A stretch of 64,000 nucleotides of DNA from Chaetorhynchus papuensis (taxonomy: Eukaryota; Chordata; Aves; Passeriformes; Rhipiduridae). The first letter of the stretch is position 1. Each line of letters begins with the position of its first letter. The position numbers and the translations under genes are program-made. The stretch is taken from assembly GCA_013396525.1 (NCBI GenBank), contig VWYX01000774.1:341975-405974 (forward strand), read 5' to 3'. The notes below the pieces were generated by a model that did no database searches, was not told the DNA's origin, and saw only the letters and a list, made by a program, of their open reading frames with translations. This document shows positions 55,401 through 63,413 of this stretch, piece after piece.

Positions 55401-57459
55401 CAGCATCTACAGTATACTCAAGTTTCCAGGTACACAACTCAGAATATGAATCCACACAAGGAAACCAAAATCTAGCAAAGTTAGGATTGGGGGGAAAATA
55501 GTTAACAATTATACTTAACAATTATACTCTTTTTCACAGGTGATTTTTCTTTCAAGTTCCAAACTATATCCCTAAATGTTTTAAGAATATATGAATGTTG
55601 ACGTGCTGACTCCTACAATATATTAACTTTATAAAGCTTTACAAGTTTTTTTGTCTTTATCTCCTGCTGAGCTATGAAGACTAGATATTCTAATTACTAG
55701 TCATTAGATGCTACTTCACATTGGTAAGCTCCTTTCAAGCACAAATTAGGTTTTAGAATTTTTTAAACTTAAAAGAATTTGAAGAAATTATTTGTATTTC
55801 CTACACTTTGAGAATAAGTAAGAAATACAAGTCTAACATTCAAAGACAGTTTTCCTACCTTGTAGAATTTTGATAACCACATGAAAAGACATGAGCCCCT
55901 CTTTCTGCCATGTTGCCCTCCATGTTGGGTACCACAAAATGAAGGCCTCCTTTTGGCTGGTCCAGAGAAAAGTTTATATGCACCTTCAGGACTTTTAACT
56001 CTGCAGCACAAAGACCAAAACTGGAGTAAGTATATACAACTTACATGAAAGTTATTTCAGAATAGCAATTCAGTTTTGGACTCTAGGTCTTTCAAGATTA
56101 TGTGATAACTTCATTCTCGTGGACTTCCTGGTCCACTTAAAAAGTACAGATCAAAGCTTACAAAACTAAGACCTCCCTCAGCATAACTTACAGGAGATAA
56201 ATTTATAAGAATCTTTATTAATTAATAAAAACTTCAGTTGGAGTCACATGTCATCTTCCATTTCCCCAACCGTAAAGCATCTTTATACAGATTGTCCCCT
56301 AACCATGATCTCCTTGGCACCTTGCTGAAAAATTTTCTCTAACAATTCCATGTTGCAGGCACATTCTTGAAAGACACATTATTGTCATTTGCAGTTGCTT
56401 AAAATACCTTATTATAGTTAATGCTTTTCCTGTAACTTAAGCATCTTTGCTTTGGTTTAGTTTCACAGAAATCTCACCTATGAATAGATTGGCAAGAAAA
56501 GAAATTCAAGCATATGCTCAAATTTATCCCACAAGTCTCACTGTATTTCGGCACTCAAACCTTGAAAAGTGAAATTATACATGTTTGAATATTTTTTCCT
56601 TCTAGGCTTGCATGTAAGGCAACAGGAACTCACACAAAAATCAAAATAAACAAAAGTGTCTTTCCCATTAAGGTGCATCTGACAATGCTGCATGAGTCAG
56701 CCTCATGATACAGTTGCTATTATCCTCTCAGAGGTCTCATAAATCCATGGCAAAAACTGATAAAAACATGCAAGAAATAATACAAAAAACTAGTAAGATC
56801 CCTGTAAGAAAATAATCAACACTGGAGAGTAGCTTATTGAAACAATTACTTATTCCAGGATCTAGTATGTCAGTTTATAAAGGAGTCTACTTTCACTACC
56901 AAATCAGTTTTAAAATGACCATTCCTCAAAGTAAGATGGCACGAAATTAATATAGTTTTGTAAAAAGATGTATATAACCATATCCTTATAAATTATTTTC
57001 TTTGTTGGATCACATATATTGTAAGTAGCTTCAAAATTACAATTTAGCACCCAGTATACTCCATTATTCCCACTTCCCCAAGTATTCTTTTGGGGTTGTG
57101 GCCACCCAAGAGTATGTTTGTGTAACAGTGTTAAGAAACCTTGCAACACTTCTCCACATTACCAAAAAGCAAAGGAGTTTTTCAGAGTTCAGGTGGAGAG
57201 GAAAAAGGAAACAGTAATCATTAATTCATAAAATAATGTAACACTACTTCTATTTAAATAAAGCTACTATCTTCCTAAGCGAACTTGTAGCTGACAACTC
57301 TATGAAACCTTAAATTAAGCTTTCAGTCCGGTCTCTTTACCATCAACATGTTTCCACAGCTCCGAGGGAACCTTAATGCAGAGTTCTCCGTTTCCAGCAT
57401 CTGGGTCCACAGCACTGACAGCGGCAGCATAGGCATTGGAAAAATAGTTGAGATTCCTC
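13150..57459 (-). CDS. TAF2: TAF2, TFIID subunit 2 (23 exons, 5' end outside window)
   Basis: TAF2 is a subunit of the general transcription factor TFIID. It acts in the nucleus at core promoters and contributes, with TAF1, to contacts around the initiator. The exons translate to a protein nearly identical to vertebrate TAF2 as I know it. In order it has an M1-aminopeptidase-like module (visible residues 1 to about 450), HEAT/ARM-like helical repeats (about 520-900), an acidic and Lys-rich linker, and a His/Lys-rich tail ending RSIRSPSLSD. The peptidase-like module lacks the zinc ligands, so it should be a scaffold and not an enzyme. Exons on the minus strand, 5' to 3', are 57459-57341, 56000-55859, 55471-55240, 54916-54732, 54183-54070, 52763-52664, 51093-51008, 49742-49607, 48586-48432, 46253-46139, 46038-45929, 45275-45210, 43282-43030, 39628-39488, 38154-38044, 36702-36509, 35957-35818, 30207-30138, 28642-28533, 26269-26040, 23421-23269, 22855-22750 and 13415-13150. 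All introns are GT-AG and all phases agree. The first about 100 residues and the promoter are not in the window. Confidence 0.97.
13416..22749 (-). other. TAF2 intron, 9.3 kb, between visible exons 22 and 23
   Basis: This is the largest complete intron in the window. No mobile element is recognisable. The exon encoding the human segment that begins LSKYRP, which I expected here, was not found on the minus strand. Two small exon-like candidates near its 5' end (22579-22596 and 22264-22292) are discussed under findings and rejections. Confidence 0.85.
22750..22855 (-). CDS. TAF2: TAF2 visible exon 22, acidic (residues 988-1023)
   Basis: The acceptor is ttag and the donor gtacaa. It encodes FSNSQEEEEIDMDTVHDSQA then FIYHHLNMLERPSTP and ends with the first base of a Gly codon. 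The acidic stretch follows the basic end of the previous exon. It joins the terminal exon in frame as P-G-K-E-Q. Confidence 0.95.
23269..23421 (-). CDS. TAF2: TAF2 visible exon 21, symmetric 51-codon exon (residues 937-987)
   Basis: The acceptor is a pyrimidine-rich tract ending gcttcag and the donor is gtaaga. Its 153 nt are phase 0 at both ends, so it can be included or skipped without a frame change. It encodes EDDHLIKETASSISGHQQGV followed by KRKADMPLGSPLEPGQ and a basic end, DSKVKLKIR. The KRK and KVKLKIR clusters suggest nuclear targeting or nucleic-acid or chromatin contact, which is inference. I recall the canonical human protein joining the flanking exons directly, so this may be an alternative or lineage-retained exon. 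Coding status rests on the splice sites, the open frame, the strand and the phase. Confidence 0.82.
26040..26269 (-). CDS. TAF2: TAF2 visible exon 20 (residues 860-936)
   Basis: The acceptor is ttttag and the donor gtaagc. It encodes TSHDWRLRCGAVDLYFTLFG then LGLVLNLKEKKAVLNPTIIP and a Ser/Asn/Gln-rich end (GQSVGFQNT), in phase 0. The frame stays open into the following intron, but the splice sites and the next exons make that read-through irrelevant. Confidence 0.96.
28533..28642 (-). CDS. TAF2: TAF2 visible exon 19 (residues 823-860)
   Basis: The acceptor is tttcag and the donor gttagg. It encodes HKILDMLTKNPPFTKNMESP to ALVDQLWKLMNS and ends with the first base of a Gly codon. Confidence 0.95.
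30138..30207 (-). CDS. TAF2: TAF2 visible exon 18 (residues 800-823)
   Basis: This is a 70-nt exon with acceptor ttgcag and donor gtaagt. It encodes DRSYEELQWLLAMVQSDPVP then YI and a split Arg codon. The 5.6-kb intron before it holds a CR1 fragment. Confidence 0.95.
31930..31948 (+). repeat. (TTTTA)n tract
   Basis: Three to four tandem TTTTA units lie in the intron about 200 nt left of the CR1 fragment. Confidence 0.8.
32155..33210 (-). mobile_element. CR1 LINE fragment, 3' part of ORF2
   Basis: Minus-strand translation gives broken pieces of a CR1 ORF2 product, the endonuclease-reverse transcriptase. SSLTKFVDDKTGSEVDT contains the RT catalytic box as FVDD. NKCKVLHLGQHNKRAQ and RVQRGAMKIIRGLQKLL follow, then the ORF2 C-terminal region FFTVRTISQCHSLPRDVVES. 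Frames change between the pieces and a stop follows DNL, so the copy is dead. It is 5'-truncated, like most CR1 copies, and has lost the clear 8-bp terminal repeats. It lies inside a TAF2 intron in the same orientation as the gene. The ends are approximate. Confidence 0.88.
35818..35957 (-). CDS. TAF2: TAF2 visible exon 17 (residues 753-800)
   Basis: The acceptor is gtctag and the donor gtactt. It encodes CLKAIRVLQKNGHVPSDPAL through DVRIAALEAVVDYTK. The DVRIAALEA motif is a typical HEAT-repeat helix. It ends with the first base of a Val codon. Confidence 0.96.
36509..36702 (-). CDS. TAF2: TAF2 visible exon 16 (residues 689-753)
   Basis: The acceptor is atttag and the donor gtaggg. It encodes FSDNYYRAELIDALANSVTP to EKLLPSYRHTITV and ends with two bases of a split Ser codon. 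It continues the helical repeats. Confidence 0.96.
38044..38154 (-). CDS. TAF2: TAF2 visible exon 15 (residues 652-688)
   Basis: The acceptor is acacag and the donor gtaaag. It encodes TMPVAMALLRDVHNLCPKEV to YNDNRKNK, a helical-repeat segment that is phase 0 at both ends. Confidence 0.96.
39488..39628 (-). CDS. TAF2: TAF2 visible exon 14 (residues 605-651)
   Basis: The acceptor is attcag and the donor gtaaca. It encodes IANSMVSTWTGPPAMKSLFT, then a Cys-containing RMFCCKTCPNIV, and ends FQSYFLQK. It is phase 0 at both ends. Confidence 0.96.
43030..43282 (-). CDS. TAF2: TAF2 visible exon 13 (residues 520-604)
   Basis: The acceptor is tcttag and the donor gtgagg. It encodes ADSPLLWIRIDPDMSVLRKV and continues through ALEKFPTPASRLALTDILEQ to CFCLAK, in phase 0. 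This starts the HEAT/ARM-like helical region. It is the longest internal exon here and almost identical to the human sequence as I recall it. Confidence 0.97.
43385..43515 (-). mobile_element. Short CR1-like 3' end fragment
   Basis: The plus strand reads ggttggagggaacttgtgaa, then ctctggtccaatctcctgct, and a CCAAACCTCT stretch. This resembles the reverse complement of the CR1 3' region that contains the GGACC...AGTCCAAC signature. The piece is small and diverged, with no coding sequence. It sits about 100 nt from visible exon 13. Confidence 0.55.
45210..45275 (-). CDS. TAF2: TAF2 visible exon 12, short basic exon (residues 498-520)
   Basis: This is a 66-nt exon with acceptor aatag and donor gtaagt. 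It encodes NKKKKIPLMNGEEVDMDLSA followed by M and a split Asp codon. With exon 11 it forms an RR-N-KKKK cluster that could serve as a nuclear localisation signal. That role is inferred. Confidence 0.94.
45929..46038 (-). CDS. TAF2: TAF2 visible exon 11 (residues 462-498)
   Basis: The acceptor is ttcaag and the donor gtaaga. It encodes GPLKVTVQELDGSFNHTLQI then the basic stretch HDIPCHSKSRR, ending with two bases of the next Arg codon. Confidence 0.95.
46139..46253 (-). CDS. TAF2: TAF2 visible exon 10 (residues 423-461)
   Basis: The acceptor is tattag and the donor gtaagg. It encodes DQSGVVKFYGSFAFNRKRNV to PGTQKYV, ending in phase 0. It is a beta-rich segment that closes the M1-like module. 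Confidence 0.95.
48432..48586 (-). CDS. TAF2: TAF2 visible exon 9 (residues 372-423)
   Basis: The acceptor is ttttag. It encodes VFNKLLSLASTASSQKFQSH to DIQPLIKQW. The donor is GT|gtatcc, chosen over the GT two bases upstream because only this choice reads W-V-D-Q into the next exon in frame. Confidence 0.94.
49607..49742 (-). CDS. TAF2: TAF2 visible exon 8 (residues 326-371)
   Basis: The acceptor is tttcag and the donor gtaggt. It encodes PASHLHFSIKHPHTLSWEYY through RLIENRISMEFMLQ, ending in phase 0. It is conserved with mammalian TAF2. Confidence 0.95.
51008..51093 (-). CDS. TAF2: TAF2 visible exon 7 (residues 298-326)
   Basis: The acceptor is tcccag and the donor gtatgt. It encodes ELDQIVAYELKTGGVLLHPI then FGGGKEKD, ending with two bases of a split Asn codon. 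It lies in the helical part of the M1-like module. Confidence 0.95.
51433..51502 (+). repeat. (AC)n microsatellite with AT-rich extension
   Basis: About nine AC units at 51433-51451 are followed by a TA/AAT-rich low-complexity stretch. It lies within the intron between visible exons 6 and 7. Confidence 0.9.
52664..52763 (-). CDS. TAF2: TAF2 visible exon 6 (residues 264-297)
   Basis: The acceptor is taatag and the donor gtaaca. It encodes SDEWVLKGISGYIYGLWMKK and then TFGVNEYRHWIKQ, ending in phase 0. WVLKG (52739-52753) sits where M1 enzymes carry the third zinc ligand in W-L-x-E-G, with Lys in place of Glu. This again fits a pseudo-enzyme fold. Confidence 0.96.
54070..54183 (-). CDS. TAF2: TAF2 visible exon 5, degenerate peptidase motif (residues 226-264)
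   Basis: The acceptor is gtccag and the donor gtaagt. It encodes TNLLHSAMIIDETPLTRRCL then AQALAQQFFGCFISRMS and ends in a split Trp codon. QALAQQFFG (54093-54119) aligns with the HEXXHQWFG zinc-site motif of M1 aminopeptidases. Both His ligands and the Glu are replaced, so catalysis is not expected. Confidence 0.96.
54732..54916 (-). CDS. TAF2: TAF2 visible exon 4 (residues 165-226)
   Basis: The acceptor is ctgtag and the donor gttagt. It encodes VTHFCLPQLLPLLKHTTSYL through YASMSIF and ends with two bases of a split Ser codon. It lies in the peptidase-like domain, and its sequence is essentially that of mammalian TAF2. Confidence 0.96.
55240..55471 (-). CDS. TAF2: TAF2 visible exon 3 (residues 87-164)
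   Basis: The acceptor is tgctag and the donor gtaata. It begins in the Arg of RFWFPCVDSYSELCTWKLEY and ends at VDPYMHE in phase 0. This corresponds to the saddle and start of the catalytic-like domain of M1 peptidases. The GAMEN substrate-binding motif of active M1 enzymes is not seen in the corresponding region. Confidence 0.96.
55859..56000 (-). CDS. TAF2: TAF2 visible exon 2 (residues 40-87)
   Basis: The acceptor is ctgcag and the donor gtagga. It encodes the stretch from LKVLKIHINFSLDQPKGG to HVFSCGYQNST, still in the N-terminal M1-like domain. It ends with two bases of an Arg codon that finishes in the next exon (AG|A), and the frame is open throughout. Confidence 0.95.
57341..57459 (-). 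CDS. TAF2: TAF2 visible exon 1 (residues 1-39)
   Basis: The acceptor reads ctgacag and the donor gtaaag. It encodes NLNYFSNAYAAAVSAVDPDA and continues to the SELWKHVD segment. It belongs to the N-terminal beta-rich part of the M1-like fold. The first base completes a codon begun in an upstream exon that is not in the window, and the last base is the first of a split Glu codon. By recalled human numbering this starts near residue 101. Confidence 0.95.
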
Positions 57460-60400
57460 CTGTCAGAAATACCCAGTTAATTCTTAAAGTACATTTGTGC
57501 TGAACCACAAAGTACTAGTTTGAAAGTTAAGACAATTCCTATACTGAATTTCAAGGTGCATGTTCAACCAAATGTTTTGGTTTGTTTTTAAAGGAGTGGA
57601 AGAAAAAGGGAGTAAAGATTAGATTTCAACAACCAGAACTTAAAATATGGCTCTTGCAGAAGTGATCAGTGATCAAAAAGACTTAAGCAGTAATAATTCC
57701 CAATAAACTGAGAAATGCTTGGTGTTCTTTTCTTGCCAATAAGAGTAATATTTACATTTATTAGAATAGAAATAAAAAATTCTGGTTTTCATTTTAGATG
57801 AAGATTGTATCTTTATCTAAAGCTCTGTCTTGAAGATCTGCTTCCTCATATATTGCAGTTTTGCTCTTATCTTGCTTTTCTAAATGTGAGATTTTAGCTC
57901 GGCAATGGTATTTTTCCCTTTTAGCTTGATGGATAAGAATAGGGTTTTTTTAATGCACTTGTAAATAACATATAAAATATTATATGCTAAGGGTTTTGAC
58001 CTTAATACACAAACACAAAAATACGTGCTATAGTTTTTTGTTTCTAGTTATATTAGAAACATTCTTCTTTTTTAAAGTGTACCATAATTTACTTAAGATG
58101 TAAACACAGTATTTCATAATTAGGTTTGAGCAACTATCTATCAGCTGCTCATTAACTGTTCACTTAATTCCAAAGTCATATTATCACTTCAGTTATGACT
58201 TGGATTAATTGTTTGCTACTGAAATGAGCAGGAACAAGCATATGTCTGCTGTTAAAGTACTTATGAGCAGAATGTTACCTTATTATTTACTATGATTATA
58301 TTTAGCTACTGGAGGGCAACCAGTCAAGTTCAAAAATAACCTTGCTTTAACAGCTTTATGCAATAGCCTTTATACTTTTTCAAAATGGATTTTTAAATTG
58401 TTTAAAGCATGGGAGCAAAATCATTCTTAATTCTAATTCTCCAGTACATACAGTTTTTCAAAAGCTTGCACAACTCTATACCTGAAGAGATGTGTTTGAA
58501 TAACTTATCACCTTTTCCCCAGAATTTAGGTACTGCTGATGAATTCAAGCACTGTCGAAGCAAGACACAATCAAGCATAAAGCAGCCATAGAATCACAGA
58601 ACCACAGAACACTCTTGGAAGGGACCTTCCAAGGTTATCTAGTCCAACTCTCCTGGGGGAGGACAGGGACATCTTGCACTATATGAGGCGGCTCAGAGCC
58701 CTCAGACCTTCAATGTTTCCAGGGATGGGACATCTACCACCTCCCCAAGAAACCAGTTCCAGGGTTTCACTGCCCTCACAGTAAAAGAGTTCTTCCTTGC
58801 ATCTAGTCTAAATCTACCCTCTTTTAGTTTAAAACCCTTTGTCCTACTGTAACAGGCCCTACTAAAAGTCTGCTCCGTTGTTCTTATAAACCCCCTCTAA
58901 GTACTGAAAGGTTGCAATAAGATATTCCCAGAGTCATATCTTCTCCAGGCTGAACCCCAACTCTCCCAGCCTTTCACCACAGATAGGTGGTCCACCCCTC
59001 TTATCATCTCTGTAGCCTCCTCTGGATCTGCTCCAACAGGTCCATGTCCTCCCTGTGCTGAGGACCTCAGAGCTGGATGCAGCACTGCAGGTGAGGTCTC
59101 ACAAGGGTGGAGTGGAAGGGCAGAATCCCCTCCTTGCCCTGCTGCCCCCACTGCTGGTGATGCAGCCCAGGACACCACTGCCTTTTGGGGTGCAAATGCA
59201 CATTGCCAGCTCCTGCTGCACCTCTCATCCATCAGCACCCTGAAGTCATTCTCCACAGGGCTGCCTGCAATCCCTTCATCCCCCAGCCTGTACTGACACT
59301 GGGGAATGTCCTGACCCAGGACTACTGCACCACAATGGAGTATATTAACTTTTGGCTGGGAACTCCACCTTCCATGGAATCTGAAGTCCACACAAAGCAG
59401 ACATGATCTCATTTCAGGCTTTTGCTTTTATCTAACCATTCTCTATTCACGATTCTCAGAGAAAACCACCCAAATTACAGCACCTTACTTGGAAGAATGA
59501 AGTACAATTAACCCTGCCACCAGCACCATCCTGTAAGTCTAGGTATGTCAAACACCTTGCTTAATATTGCTAGTCTTCCACATATAAAAAATTTTGCTAA
59601 AACACTGAAATATATTGAGAACATATTTTCATGTAGTTCTTCATCTCTGGCAATAATAATGCACAAATTCCCTGGCACCACTACCAAGACCGAGAATGTC
59701 AGGAGCAGTAAACTTGTCTACTTTGCTTGGAAGCTTCTGAAAATTGGACATGAATAGCAGATGGGACCATTTCAGTATAGAAACACACAAATCTCAAGTT
59801 TTAATACAGTTTTTTTCCTTTTCCACTGCTGAAGTGTACCTAAAGGTAGGATATAATGCCAGAAAGTTTCAAAAGTAAAAGGTTGGATTTGTACACTAGA
59901 ATATACTATAACTTCAGGTATGGCTCCAGAACAATTCCAACCCACTTAATTCCAGCTGATGTGCTGTCTCCTAGTCTCACTCATGCATTCCTACTACCTC
60001 ACTCACTAAGGACACTACTGTTCATCTGACCCTGCGGGGATGCAGCTGAAAGTGTCCAATGGAAAAATAAGTCCTTTTTTTTAATCAGGCAGCTTTCAGT
60101 TGGTTTAATTCCTTGAGCTGTCATACTGAGGGGTCAAAGAACCCCCCTAAGCAAAGTTACTTTAAGCTACCCGTCAAATGGCATCCTAGAAAGGCAAACA
60201 AATACCATTGGAAAAACTATTTAAAAAGAGATGGCATGACTAAGAACTATTAGTAATTTAAAAAGCTAGCAACAGAAAACAACAGTAACAATCTGTTAGA
60301 TTGTAAAGTCTAAAGTTTTTAATTTTAATCCAAATAGTTTTTGAAGATTGACTATTATTGGTAGGGGATCCCCTTCCTACACATCAGTGAGAATTTGTTC

Positions 60401-61281
60401 AAACTTTGAAGATTATGATGAGCTTATGGTTACCCTTTAATCTTCAGTGGGTTCACAGAAAGGAAAAGGTTATGGTTTTACAGCAAAGAAGGTAGACTCC
60501 AGAGCTTAACATTTTATGGAAAACAAGTCTATTCTTATAGTTCTATTTTTGTGAAGTGTTCCAATTCAAATGGGTGATTCATTGTAAAAGGAATCCATGA
60601 AAGGCTTAGTACCACAGATTAATCTTTTCATAGGTTGAACTACTCTCAATAAACTGGATATGGCCATTTTAAGAAAAACAGAGTACATGCCAAAAGTTAC
60701 AGCCCAAGGAACAATGATAAATTTTCCTAATGCTAAGTGTAGATTGACAATGAAAAACAAATATGCGTTCATGGTTTTCTCCCAGTAGAGATACGTTTTA
60801 TTATCAGAATTCACCCCAAGCACTGCTAGTTACAGCCCAAGTGCATGCAGCTTGACTGACTGTAAAGAAGCTATCCTGCAGAGACTTAATTTTTTAAAGC
60901 TACTAATTGATTTCAAACTTTACATAGCATTTCTCACTACTAGCTGCACCAGTGCTACAAACATACGTGCCAAACATACAGTCTATAAACCATTGTTTTC
61001 CTACAGCACTTAACATCAACTTGGCAAAATAATTCTTTGCTCTATCTGCAATTCATTACCTGTAATTCATTTACTATTCTACTTTTCTTCCCAGATAGAA
61101 TAAGCACTTGATACTGGAGTATATACATGATATAGCATTTTAAATATATAATACATCCACATATAGGGGATTTATTAATAGGGTATGATTTGTATCTTTG
61201 TCATGCTAAAAAACCTAATTTTCACTCCTGGCCAAGTTTAAGGGCTTTGTCATCTCTTTTCAAAAGTTCTCTGCACCTTTG
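57460..61281 (-). other. TAF2 intron upstream of visible exon 1 (continues past window)
   Basis: The acceptor of visible exon 1 is at 57460-57461. I found no trace of the upstream TAF2 exons, which encode the about 100 N-terminal residues, before the right edge. The intron therefore probably runs beyond 64000. It contains the CR1 copy at 58587-59330 and the retroviral remnant. Confidence 0.75.
58587..59330 (-). mobile_element. CR1 LINE copy, 5'-truncated with recognisable 3' terminus
   Basis: The left end carries CATAGAATCACAGAACCACA, the reverse complement of the degenerate 8-bp repeats that end avian CR1 elements. It is followed by the conserved aagggaccttccaaggttat-like stretch (with ctagtccaact). 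Rightwards the minus strand encodes CR1 ORF2 C-terminal pieces such as CQYRLGDEGIAGSPVENDFR and VLMDERCSRSWQCAFAPQKA, with frameshifts and stops. Similarity ends near 59330, the 5' truncation point. It has the same orientation as TAF2. Confidence 0.9.
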
Positions 61282-61714
61282 TGTCATGGTTTAGGAATCC
61301 TCCCATTTAGTGTTTCCACTGAAACTACTTCAAACCATGTGCCACTTGATCTCTCCCCCCTGCCCCTGTGGTGGGCTGGAGAGGAGAACTGGAGCCACAA
61401 AAGGTTAAGATTATGGACTGAGATAAGAATAATTTACCAGAGACAACAATGAAATAAGATAACAAACAGTAACAGCAACAATACCAATGACAACATGTAC
61501 GAGAAAAGAGGTGAAGGACTCACATGGTATCACTCACCCTGTGGAAAACTCCTGAAAATACCTGACCCCTCTGCCATGTTATGAGACCTGGAAGTGAGCC
61601 TTTTTCCCGTCCCTGGAAAATGAGGTGAGGTGGCATAGAAAAATTTCCAGGCCCTAGCCATGCCCCCTCCTGGCTACTGCAAAAATTAAACCTGTCCTGG
61701 CCAGAACAAGGACA
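61282..61714 (-). repeat. 3' LTR of the endogenous retrovirus
   Basis: The segment is bounded by TGTCATGG at its left plus-strand end and AAGGACA at its right end. On the minus strand it therefore starts TGTCC and ends TGACA, the usual TG...CA termini, and spans 433 bp. It abuts a purine-rich tract on the internal side. I see no canonical AATAAA on the minus strand inside it. The partner LTR is outside the window. Confidence 0.75.
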
Positions 61715-61734
61715 TTATCTATCTCTTATTCTAT
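61715..61734 (-). other. Polypurine-like tract next to the 3' LTR
   Basis: The minus strand reads ATAGAATAAGAGATAGATAA immediately before the LTR start. A purine-rich block in this position is where plus-strand DNA synthesis is primed in retroviruses. It is interrupted by three T, consistent with decay. Confidence 0.6.
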
Positions 61735-61771
61735 ACTGTCTACTTCATGCCTAAATCCTACACCTTTCAAC

Positions 61772-61820
61772 TACACATACATATATATTCACACACACAC
61801 CCATACATACATATATATAA
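61772..61820 (+). repeat. Mixed (CA)n/(TA)n simple repeat
   Basis: Alternating CACATACATATATA and ACACACACACC tracts lie between the polypurine tract and the end of the integrase-like sequence. The tract may have expanded within the provirus. Confidence 0.85.
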
Positions 61821-62049
61821 CATTTCCACAGTGACCATCCCTCCAATATGTCTGTTGAGTTCATTTCGTCCATGTGTGTTCTATCCATCCAAGATGTCTT
61901 CCAGGGCAGGAGAGGTGCTGTGCTGTCAGCTGGCTGCAAGTTGCATCAGGCACTCACAACTAGTGTAATTGGAGCAGCCCATACTCATTTTCCTTGGTGG
62001 TTATTACATACAGGGGCAGTGTCATTCAGGAACCAGTATTATACAATTC

Positions 62050-62930
62050 AACATTAAAGGCTGTTCTTATGCAAAATCAAATCCCCTTGAGGTGCACATC
62101 GTGCTTCCCCATCCCTCTGAAATACCTACCAAGTGCATCCAGGTGCTTGAGCAAAAACAGTCCACAGATAGGTTTGTCTTTCCTTGAGGCAGGACTAATC
62201 CAAACTGTCTTCCCTAACACATTTCTCATATGCACCACAGGGATTTTATCCCCTTGTACCGTACATGGGAATTTTCACTGGGCAGGGCTGGCTAGATTGT
62301 TAGAGCCTCAGGTGTTAAATAACCAGGTGGCCTCCACTAAATGTAGAAAGGTGGAGGATGCACTACCCAGGTTCCACCACCCACTGCTTTCAATGTGGTT
62401 TTTAAAGTCCACCGTACCACTCAACTTTCCCAGAGACTGGTGTGTGCAAGGGAATATGATACACCCACTCAGTACCATGTTCTCTAGCCCAGGTGTCTAT
62501 ACGGCTGTTTCTAAAATGAGCCCCATTATCTGAATCAATTCTTTCGGGGTGCCACATTGCCACAGGCCTTGTTTTTCAAGGCCCAGGACGGTGTTCCAGG
62601 CAGTAGTGTGAGGCACAGGATACATCTCCAGCCATCCAGCAGTTGCTTCCATCATTGTAGGCCCACAGCGCTTGCCTTGGTGCATTTGCAGAGCATGATG
62701 GGATCAATCTGCCAGGTCTCCCCATGTTTGTAATGTTTGTATTTCGATCATCATCCACCACACCACAGAGGCTTTACCCACTTGGCCTGCACTGCAGTGC
62801 ATGCTTCACAGTTATGGATAACCATGGTTAAGTTTATCCCTAAATTATGAACCCATCTGTATACTGCATCTCCTCCCTGATGACCTGAGGCATCATGGGC
62901 CCACTAAGCCCTTAATTCACCCTTATGTTG
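62050..62930 (-). pseudogene. Retroviral integrase remnant (pol 3' part)
   Basis: The HHCC zinc-binding region is visible on the minus strand at about 62915-62770: an HDASGH stretch followed by CEAC. The catalytic core follows, with a WQID segment (first catalytic Asp) near 62730-62715, a GWLEMYPVPH stretch in the 62497-62685 frame, and DSDNGAH (second catalytic Asp) near 62540-62520 in a shifted frame. At least two frameshifts separate these blocks, so no functional integrase can be made. The C-terminal part extends towards about 62050 and is poorly defined. Confidence 0.8.
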
Positions 62931-63413
62931 CCAACCCAGACCCACCTGAGACACTTTAATCTGGGCAGCTCGATCCACCTGTTCGTTGTGATGCTCTTCA
63001 GTAGCCCGACTCTTGGCTACATGTACATAACGTACTTTCACAGCCAACTTCTCTACCCTGTCAATGATATCTTACCACAGCACAGCAGCCCAGATGGGTT
63101 TACCTCTGGGCTGCCAATTGGTCTTTTTCCATTGTTCTAGTCACTCCCACAGAGAATTTGCTACCATCGATGAGTCAGTGTAGAAGTGGAGTGTTGGCTA
63201 CTTCTCTCACTCAGTGATGTCCAAAGCCATCTGGATGGCCTTCAGCTCTGCAACCTTACTTGATCCACCTTGTCCCTCAATAGCTTCCGTGACTCATCAC
63301 ATAGGACTCAGTACAGCAGCTTTCAATTTGCAATGTAACCCTATGACACAACAGGAAGTGTCAGTAAAGAAAATGTGTTGCTTTTCATTTTCTGGCAGCT
63401 GATTATATGGTGG
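62931..63413 (-). pseudogene. Retroviral RNase H remnant
   Basis: The start of an RNase H domain is seen as HIFFTDTSC, with the first catalytic Asp at 63360-63362. The family motif is usually T-D-G-S, and here Gly is Thr. The frame stops at 63297-63299, and the rest of the domain continues in other frames up to the integrase zinc region. This order is normal for retroviral pol, but the reverse transcriptase that should precede it is absent. Confidence 0.72.

Larger units (their letters stand above)
54917..57340 (-). other. TAF2 introns between visible exons 1 and 4
   Basis: The intron segments are 54917-55239, 55472-55858 and 56001-57340. No repeats or other genes are recognised. Confidence 0.85.

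Noticed and set aside
58897..59412. Minus-strand open frame of 171 codons that might look like a gene
   Set aside because: Its recognisable part is CR1 ORF2 sequence and the start lies outside the element. It is a fortuitous frame over a dead LINE.
61994..62533. Plus-strand open frame of 179 codons near the right end
   Set aside because: It is the antisense shadow of the integrase remnant, whose motifs read on the minus strand.
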